Made by a program: the position numbers and the translations under genes | Shown here: positions 57,580 to 64,000 of the stretch, piece after piece | How positions within the stretch are numbered: position 1 is the first letter of the stretch | Layout of the letters: every line of letters starts with the position of its first letter | From: Sandaracinaceae bacterium | Lineage (GTDB): Bacteria > Myxococcota_A > Polyangia > Polyangiales > Houyiibacteriaceae | Assembly (NCBI GenBank): GCA_020633055.1 | Contig: JACKEJ010000017.1 | Span: forward strand, 123,664 to 187,663 | Reading direction: 5' to 3' | DNA length: 64,000 nt | Notes under the pieces: model-generated | What the model was told of the DNA's origin: nothing | The model's input: only the letters and a program-made list of their open reading frames with translations | The model's database searches: none

Positions 57580-58497
57580 ATGAGCACGCAAGAAGCGCTT
57601 CGTCAGTTGGTCCAGGACAACGAGGTCATCCTCTTCATGAAGGGCACCCGCAGCGCGCCCCAGTGCGGCTTCAGCGCCACGGTGGTGGGCATCCTCGACG
57701 ACTTCCTGGACGACTACGCCACGGTCAACGTACTGGCCGACCCGGACGTGCGCGCGGGCATCAAGGAGTTCTCGAGCTGGCCCACCATCCCGCAGCTCTA
57801 CGTGAAGGGCGAGTTCGTCGGCGGCTGCGACATCGTCAAGGAGCTCAACGCGAGCGGTGAGCTCGCTCAGGTGCTGGGCCGCACGCCGGCCGAGGTCGTG
57901 GCCCCCGAGGTGGCCGTGACCGAGGCCGCCGTCGACGCGCTGCGCGAGTTCCACGACGGCGACGGGCCCTTGTCCGTGCGCGTCCAGATCAGCGGGCGCT
58001 TCGAGTACGGCATGGACTTCGACGGCGCGCAGCCTGGCGACCTGGTGGTGGAGGGTCCGGGCCTGCAGCTGGTGTTCGACCGCGCCAGCGCCAAGCGCGC
58101 CGACGGCCTGGTGATCGACTTCGTGAAGGGGCCGAACGGGGAGGGCGGCTTCAAGATGGACAACCCCAACGAGCCGCCCAAGGTGCGCCAGGTCCCGCCG
58201 GCCGTCATCAAGGCCTGGCAGGACGAGGGCAAGGCCTTCGAGTTCTTCGACGTGCGCACGCCCGGAGAGCGCGAGACGGCCGCCATCCCCGGCACGCACC
58301 TGCTGGACGACTCGGGGCGCGCGCGGCTCGAGGCGCTGGAGAAGGACACCGTGCTGGTGTTCCACTGCCACCACGGCATGCGCAGCCAGGCCGCCGCAGA
58401 GCACTGCCTGCGGCTGGGGTTCACGCAGGTGTACAACGTGGCGGGCGGCATCGCGGCCTGGTCGCGCGACGTGGATCCGAGCATCCCGCAGTACTGA
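57580..58497 (+). CDS. Monothiol glutaredoxin / HesB-like / rhodanese fusion
   Basis: ATG 57580 has GGGGG just upstream. Residues 1-105 are a Grx4-type glutaredoxin with CGFS at 29-32 (PQCGFSATVVGILDDF, WPTIPQLYVKGEFVGGCDIV), which binds an Fe-S cluster with glutathione. Residues about 110-205 have an A-type carrier (HesB/IscA) pattern (VTEAAVDALREF, GFKMDNPNEPP) but lack its three cysteines. Residues 215-305 are a rhodanese domain (EFFDVRTPGERETAAIPG) with active-site loop CHHGMRS (Cys263). The fusion suggests a role in Fe-S or sulfur transfer. 305 residues, cytosolic. Confidence 0.9.
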   Translation: MSTQEALRQLVQDNEVILFMKGTRSAPQCGFSATVVGILDDFLDDYATVNVLADPDVRAGIKEFSSWPTIPQLYVKGEFVGGCDIVKELNASGELAQVLGRTPAEVVAPEVAVTEAAVDALREFHDGDGPLSVRVQISGRFEYGMDFDGAQPGDLVVEGPGLQLVFDRASAKRADGLVIDFVKGPNGEGGFKMDNPNEPPKVRQVPPAVIKAWQDEGKAFEFFDVRTPGERETAAIPGTHLLDDSGRARLEALEKDTVLVFHCHHGMRSQAAAEHCLRLGFTQVYNVAGGIAAWSRDVDPSIPQY

Positions 58498-59148
58498 AGT
58501 TTGGGGAGCGAGGCTGTCTCGAAGAGGCTGGTTGTCTCAGGATAGGGGAGCCCGGATCTGTCCCTGAATTGGGGGTCCGGGGACTGTCCCAGGATAGGGG
58601 CGCCCCAGGACTGAAGAGGCTGTCTCGAAGTGGGGGGCCAAGAATAAGGGCACTTGGACTGAAGAGGCTGTCTGAGAAGGCGAGGGGTGTCCCATAATTG
58701 GGGCACCCCGGACTAAAGTCCGGGGCAGCGATCTCAGGTGATCGCCAGCTCGAAGTCCGCCCCCTGCGGAGGCGGACTGCGCCTCGTGGACTGCTGCCGG
58801 GTGTTCGGCGGGACGGCGGCGATCTTGTAGCTGTGGTGGCGCCGAGCAAGACAGTCCTCCCCCTTGTGGGGAGGACTTTGGAGAGTGCCCGGCGGTAGCC
58901 GGGCGCTCGGAAGGATGCTGCCCCGGACTTCAGTCCGGGGTGCCCCCAATTTAGGACAGTTGGCCCTTCTGAGACAGACTCCTACGGTCCTGGTGTGCCC
59001 CTGAATAGGGATGGATGGCCAGCCTCCTCAGTCGGGGATGGACTCAAGTGGAGTATCGCTAGCTGCTATTCACCGTGTGGTGATTTGCGTGTATGCTGCG
59101 CCGCATGCACACCCGCACGTACCTTCTCACCCGTTCGGCGAGGACCCC
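58498..59148. repeat. Non-coding nest of palindromic and direct repeats
   Basis: No credible ORF lies in these 651 nt. The core (58688-58962) is bounded by two inverted copies, each with a perfect 9-bp hairpin CCCCGGACT / AGTCCGGGG (58706-58725 and 58921-58940). The similarity extends outward imperfectly to about 58656 and 58998. Three further hairpins lie between: AGTCCGCC / GGCGGACT (58754-58778), AGTCCTCCCC / GGGGAGGACT (58853-58877) and GCCCGGC / GCCGGGC (58887-58904). To the left an 18-bp unit, GGACTGAAGAGGCTGTCT, recurs exactly at 58608-58625 and 58656-58673, with partial copies around 58510. It looks like REP- or MITE-like elements in various states of decay. Confidence 0.8.
59069..59097 (+). 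promoter_or_regulatory. Promoter and dyad for the CoA-enzyme operon
   Basis: TTCACC (59069-59074), a 17-nt spacer and TATGCT (59092-59097) lie about 50 nt before ATG 59149. A dyad TCACC-GTGT-GGTGA overlaps the -35, a possible repressor site of the kind expected for a catabolic operon. Confidence 0.45.
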
Positions 59149-60291
<1,143 letters not shown>

Positions 60292-60316
60292 GCGCGCACA
60301 CACGCACGAGGTACCC

Positions 60317-61855
60317 ATGGACACGCTGAACGAGACCCTATGGCGCGCACCCGAGACCGCAGAGGCTCGCTGGGCGCGCATGCCCACCATCACCAACGGC
60401 GCCGAGTACATCGAGAGCCTGCGTGGGCGCGGCACCAAGCTGTACCTCTTCGGCGAGCGGGTGGAGGAGCCGGTGGACCACCCGGTCATCCGGCCCTCCA
60501 TCAACGCGCTGCGCATGACCTACGACCTGGCCGAGGCCGAGCCCGAGCTGGCCACGGCGCACTCGCCCATCATCGGCAAGAAGGTAAACCGCTTCTTGCA
60601 CATCGTCGAGTCGCCCGACGACCTGGTGACCAAGAACAAGATGCAGCGCCGCATGGGGCAGCTCACGGGCACGTGCTTCCAGCGCTGCACGGGGCTCGAC
60701 ACCATCTCCGTGCTGCACTCCATCACCTACGAGATCGACGCCGACCGCGGCACGGACTACCACCAGCGCTTCTTGGTGTGGCTGAAGGAGCTCCAGCGCC
60801 GCAACGTGCTGGTGGCGGCCGGCATGACCGACCCGAAGGGAGACCGCTCCAAGCGTCCGCACGAGCAGGCCGACCCGGACATGTTCCTGCACATCACGCG
60901 GCGCGTGCCGGAGGGCGTGTACATCACGGGCGCCAAGGCGCACATGACCGGCGGCTGGAACCAGCACTGGATCTGCGTGATGCCCACCATGAACCTGGGT
61001 GAGTCCGACCGTGACTACGCCGTGGTCGCCGCCGTCCCGGGTGACGCCGAGGGCATCACGTACATCTACGGCCGGCAGTCGTGCGACGGGCGCGCGCTCG
61101 AGGGCGGCTCGATCGACGCGGGCAACGCCGAGTACGGCGGGCAGGAGGTGCTGGTGCACTTCGACAACGTGTTCGTCCCCAACGAGCACGTGTTCATGGA
61201 CGGCGAGTACGAGTACGCGCAGGAGATGGTGGCGCGCTTCACCGCCTATCACCGCGCCAGCTACGTCTGCAAGACGGGCCTGGGCGACGTCCTGGTGGGC
61301 GCGGCGGCGGCCGTGGCCGAGTGCAACGGCGTCGAGAACGTCTCGCACGTGAAGGACAAGCTGGTGGAGATGGTGCACCTCAACGAGACCATCTACTCGT
61401 GCGGCATCGCCTCCTCGCACCAAGCCAAGGCGCTGCCCAGCGGCATCTTCATGAACGACGCCACGCTCTCGAATGTGTGCAAGCACAACGTCACCCGTTT
61501 CCCTTACGAGATTGCGCGCCTGGCCCAAGACCTCGCCGGAGGCATCATGGTCACCATGCCCTCCGAGGCGGACTTCCGCAGCGAAGAGGTGGGCCCGCTG
61601 ATCGAGAAGTACCTGCGCGGCCGCTCCGACATCCCGACCGAAGAGCGCATCCGCATCCTCCGGCTGATCGAGAACATGACCCTGGGCCGCAACGCGGTGG
61701 GCTACCTGACCGAGTCCATGCACGGCGCGGGCAGCCCGCAGGCGCAGCGCATCCAGATCATGCGGAACACGGACATGCAGGCGAAGAAGGGGTTTGCGCG
61801 GAGCCTGGCGGGGGTGGGTGCGCGGGAGGGGGGGTCGGGGGGCGAGGCGGAGTAG
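60317..61855 (+). CDS. 4-hydroxybutyryl-CoA dehydratase / HpaB-family protein
   Basis: The 512-residue product matches the 4-hydroxyphenylacetate 3-hydroxylase / 4-hydroxybutyryl-CoA dehydratase family (ITNGAEYIESLRGRGTKLYLFGERVE, GTCFQRCTGLD, AYHRASYVCKTGLGD). The cysteine pair C120-x3-C124 corresponds to two of the four [4Fe-4S] ligands of the dehydratase. The other two would be His312 and Cys318; their spacing (six) is one shorter than I recall for the Clostridium enzyme (seven). Flavin monooxygenases of this family lack the cysteines, so a dehydratase-like radical enzyme is favoured. GAGG lies 6 nt before ATG. Confidence 0.82.
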   Translation: MDTLNETLWRAPETAEARWARMPTITNGAEYIESLRGRGTKLYLFGERVEEPVDHPVIRPSINALRMTYDLAEAEPELATAHSPIIGKKVNRFLHIVESPDDLVTKNKMQRRMGQLTGTCFQRCTGLDTISVLHSITYEIDADRGTDYHQRFLVWLKELQRRNVLVAAGMTDPKGDRSKRPHEQADPDMFLHITRRVPEGVYITGAKAHMTGGWNQHWICVMPTMNLGESDRDYAVVAAVPGDAEGITYIYGRQSCDGRALEGGSIDAGNAEYGGQEVLVHFDNVFVPNEHVFMDGEYEYAQEMVARFTAYHRASYVCKTGLGDVLVGAAAAVAECNGVENVSHVKDKLVEMVHLNETIYSCGIASSHQAKALPSGIFMNDATLSNVCKHNVTRFPYEIARLAQDLAGGIMVTMPSEADFRSEEVGPLIEKYLRGRSDIPTEERIRILRLIENMTLGRNAVGYLTESMHGAGSPQAQRIQIMRNTDMQAKKGFARSLAGVGAREGGSGGEAE

Positions 61856-61867
61856 CCGGGTTTCGTT

Positions 61868-62491
61868 GCGAGGTGGAGCGCGTGCTGCCTCCCGTGCGCA
61901 CCCCTCAGTGGGTGCTCACCTTCCCCCACGAGCTGCGCTGGCACATGGCGTTCGACCATGACTTGACCCTTGCCGTCTGGCGCATCGCCCGGCGCGCCAT
62001 CGATGCGTTCTATCGGGCTCGTGCGCGTAGCGTGGGCCCTCGAGGCCATAACGACGTCGCGCACCCGGCAGCATCATGGCCATCCAGCGCTTCCGCGGTG
62101 CCCTCAACATCAACGTGCACACTCACGCCGTGTACATGGACGGCGCCTTCGTGGAGCGCAGCGACGGTCCCTGCGCTTCCTCGAGCCCTCGCGCCGAGCG
62201 CGGACGAGCTCGAGACCCTGCTCGCGACGATCAAGACGCGCGTCACCCAACTCGCCTACCGCCGCGGACTCGCCGAGGTGGACGCAGACGACGCCGCCCT
62301 CCTGCTCCAGGGATGGGCGAGGTCTACAGCGACGGCGTCATCAACCGCAGAGCGTGGCGTGTTCGCACGAACGGCCCCGGAACCCCAACGCCTTCAACCG
62401 ACGCAAGGCACACGACCAAGGCTTCGACCTCGACGCGCACATCACCGTTGGCGCAGGCGCTCGCGCTGAGCTGGAGCGCGTGGTCCGCTAA
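61868..62491 (+). pseudogene. IS91-family (Y2/HUH) transposase remnant
   Basis: Fragments in three frames together resemble an IS91-type transposase: VLPPVRTPQWVLTFPHELRW and FDHDLTLAVWRIARRAIDAFY in one frame, then AIQRFRGALNINVHTHAVYMDG with the HxH of the HUH motif in a second (from 62076), then a helical segment in the first frame again, and finally GFDLDAHITVGAGARAELERVVR in a third, ending at TAA 62489-62491. The N-terminal zinc-binding part is absent and at least three frameshifts are needed. It starts only about 15 nt after the dehydratase stop. It is dead, a scar of insertion or IS91-type mobilisation. Confidence 0.75.
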
Positions 62492-63088
62492 ATCCTGCGG
62501 CCGCCGAAGATGCGCATGCGGGAGCGGTGGATCCGGACGGTGGCCCCGTCCTGAATCGGGGCGAGGTCGAAGAACTCGGCGCCGTCCTCGACGTCGTACG
62601 AGTAGACCGGGCTGTTCTCCATCCGGGAGCGGACGATGAAGCGCCGGAGGCTCCCCCGGGCGGTGGGCTTGGTCTCGTCAAGGCGCGGCGCGAGGTCGTC
62701 GCCCGTGTCCGCAATGATGACCGCCCCGCCGACCGCGCGCCCCCACTTCGCCGTGCGGCCGACCATCTGGAGCGTCTTCTTCTCGCGGGCCGCCTTTTGG
62801 AGCTCCTCGTCGCTCTCGCCGGGCGTCTCGAACCCCTGGCGGAGCCCGTCGACCACGATCGCGTTCACGATCGTCTGGGCGACCGGGTTGAAGTCGTAGA
62901 GGGAGACGAGTTCGTCGTCCTGGAGCGCCGTCGTCCTGGAGCTCCACGTCTTCGGTGAAGCGCCATCGACGCGCAGGGTCGTGCACGTCGCCGATGCCCA
63001 GGAGGACGTTGCCCCAGAACCCCGCATCGGCCGCGATCTTGCGGGCCTGGTCCCGGGCGCGGTCGCGGAAGGTGCCGAGGCTGCTCAC
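62488..63088 (-). pseudogene. Broken phage portal-like gene (DUF1073-type)
   Basis: The minus strand reads MSSLGTFRDRARDQARKIAA, FWGNVLLGIGDVHDP and RWRFTEDVELQD in one frame, then DELVSLYDFNPVAQTIVNAIVVDGLRQGFE and RFIVRSRMENSPVYSYDV in another, ending IHRSRMRIFGGRR. The second part resembles N-terminal regions of phage portal proteins (DUF1073). A 16-bp tandem duplication at 62913-62942 causes the frame change: removing one copy restores ELQDDELVSLYDFN. The rest of the gene is missing, cut where the IS91 remnant begins. This is a prophage relic. Confidence 0.65.
62913..62942. repeat. 16-bp tandem duplication breaking the portal gene
   Basis: CGTCGTCCTGGAGC occurs at 62913-62926 and again at 62929-62942, period 16. 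Deleting one period restores a continuous reading frame on the minus strand. Confidence 0.85.
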
Positions 63089-63170
63089 CCGGCGAGGGTC
63101 ATGTCAGGCTGGCGGATCGTCCCCGGGGTGAAGTACCTTGACGCATCTTCAAGAGGAGAAGTTCGCACCA

Positions 63171-64000
63171 ATGGACAACGGCAGCCAAACCAGCCTGGCA
63201 ATCGACGCAGCGGAAGCACGCTCGAGACTGGTAGAGGCATATGAACGAGGCAAGGCGTTCCAGTCGATGCCAATGACGTCGGATTCCTCCGCTACAAGAA
63301 TGCAGATCGAAGACGTTCGGACTTGGGTGGATGTGACGGAGCATCTGCTCAAAGTTGTCTTCGATACTGACGAAGAGGCGAAGAAGTTTTCCACGATGGT
63401 CCGTATGTCATTCTCGCTGGATGGCAGTCCGAAAACTCGGCTCCGCGAGTGCTTGGAAGATCTCAATATCTATCTGAGACGCCTTCGCTCGGTCATCGAA
63501 CGGTTGGATCTGTTCAAAGGCCCCGTTTCGGCACAGGGAAGCCCCAGCTCCGATTCCGCTGTTGGCGGGAAAAAGGTGTTTATCGTTCACGGCCACGACG
63601 AAGGTCCGATGGCGAGCGTGGCTAGGCTGCTTGAACGCCTGGAGATCGAGCCGGTCATTCTCAGCGAGCAGACCAATCGGGGGCGAACCATCATCGAGAA
63701 GTTCGAGGATGAAGCATCTGATTGTCGATTCGCCATCGCACTCCTGACGCCGGACGATTTGGGTCGGTCGGTGAAAGATGCCGAACTGCGACATCGTGCT
63801 CGCCAGAACGTGATTTTGGAGCTTGGATACTTCATGGCTCGTCTGGGACGCGGAAAGGTTTGCGCGTTGCATAAAGGTGATCTCGAGTTACCCAGCGACA
63901 TCTCGGGAATACTCTGGATCAGCTACGATGGTTCCGGCTGGCGACTTGAGCTGGCCAAGGAGCTTCGCGATGCTGGTCTGAACGTAGACTTGAATCTTCT
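63171..64000 (+). CDS. TIR-like (CAP12/PF10137-type) nucleotide-binding protein, partial
   Basis: The gene is open to the window end (276 codons), so the C-terminus is missing. AGAGGAG lies 12 nt before the ATG. Residues 1-130 are helical (EARSRLVEAYERGKAF, VTEHLLKVVFDTDEEAKKF). From residue 134 a TIR-like domain follows: KKVFIVHGHDEGP, TNRGRTIIEKFEDEA (candidate catalytic Glu176), FAIALLTPDD and the signature RQNVILELGYFMARLGRGKV. This domain, found in CBASS/Pycsar-type effectors, degrades NAD or binds cyclic nucleotides. Base composition is clearly lower in GC than the neighbours, indicating horizontal transfer. A defence role is inferred. Confidence 0.85.
   Translation, partial: MDNGSQTSLAIDAAEARSRLVEAYERGKAFQSMPMTSDSSATRMQIEDVRTWVDVTEHLLKVVFDTDEEAKKFSTMVRMSFSLDGSPKTRLRECLEDLNIYLRRLRSVIERLDLFKGPVSAQGSPSSDSAVGGKKVFIVHGHDEGPMASVARLLERLEIEPVILSEQTNRGRTIIEKFEDEASDCRFAIALLTPDDLGRSVKDAELRHRARQNVILELGYFMARLGRGKVCALHKGDLELPSDISGILWISYDGSGWRLELAKELRDAGLNVDLNL

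Noticed and set aside
58498..59000. CRISPR array
   Set aside because: The repeats are palindromic and inverted with irregular spacing, and there are no equal-length unique spacers.

Overview
The window is very GC-rich, densely packed bacterial chromosome and looks like a Myxococcota (Polyangia, Sandaracinaceae-like) genome. The basis is the gene content rather than any marker phylogeny. It holds long Cys-rich MopE-like lipoproteins with Asp/Gly-rich linkers, a PEGA-domain Ser/Thr kinase with a zinc ribbon, FHA-GGDEF and HD-GYP signalling proteins, an NtrC-type regulator, and a MoxR/DUF58/VWA operon. Overlapping ATGA/GTGA junctions and GTG/TTG starts are common. No tRNA, rRNA or CRISPR array was seen.

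Layout. 0-4 kb: YbgF-like TPR lipoprotein, LysM protein, GAF-GAF histidine kinase. 4.2-9.7 kb: a giant Cys-rich repeat lipoprotein on the minus strand whose signal peptide lies in another frame. 9.8-10.9 kb: DksA-like factor with an NTF2-like protein. 11-20 kb: minus-strand operon of a Gln/Gly-rich coiled-coil membrane protein, MoxR ATPase, DUF58 protein and two VWA membrane proteins. 20-24.6 kb: moeA, LysM lytic transglycosylase, SMI1/KNR4-like protein. 24.7-28 kb: FHA-GGDEF cyclase, CPBP protease, HD-GYP response regulator. 28-35 kb: lipoprotein, unusual acyl-CoA dehydrogenase, GT-C glycosyltransferase, CBM9-like lipoprotein, ffh. 35-40.6 kb: ACT-like protein, then a histidine kinase, a SulP transporter and an NtrC-family activator, with a possible sigma-54 promoter and a dyad in front of the transporter. 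40.6-43.3 kb: polA with a degenerate proofreading domain. 43-49 kb: GT21 glycosyltransferase, Ser/Thr kinase, a MopE-like lipoprotein paired with a TPR membrane protein. 49-53 kb: a beta-barrel-like/SppA fusion peptidase, a TrmN6-like methyltransferase, a STAS-like protein. 53-57.4 kb: three surface lipoproteins and a TonB-like protein. 57.6-58.5 kb: a glutaredoxin/HesB-like/rhodanese fusion. 58.5-59.1 kb: a nest of palindromic repeats. 59.1-61.9 kb: an AMACR-like CoA transferase-fold enzyme coupled to a 4-hydroxybutyryl-CoA-dehydratase-family protein.

The right end (61.9-64 kb) is accessory DNA. A frameshifted IS91-type transposase remnant abuts a broken phage portal gene. These are followed by an intact but window-truncated gene of lower GC for a TIR-like (CAP12/PF10137-type) nucleotide-binding protein, a likely anti-phage effector. 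This edge and the palindromic nest are the most promising places for something new.

Two features cut across the window. Seven genes have a TAnnnT hexamer only 5-8 nt before the start codon and no obvious Shine-Dalgarno, suggesting leaderless mRNAs. Several enzymes keep their fold but appear to have lost or changed catalytic residues: the Pol I proofreading domain, the acyl-CoA dehydrogenase base and the HesB cysteines.
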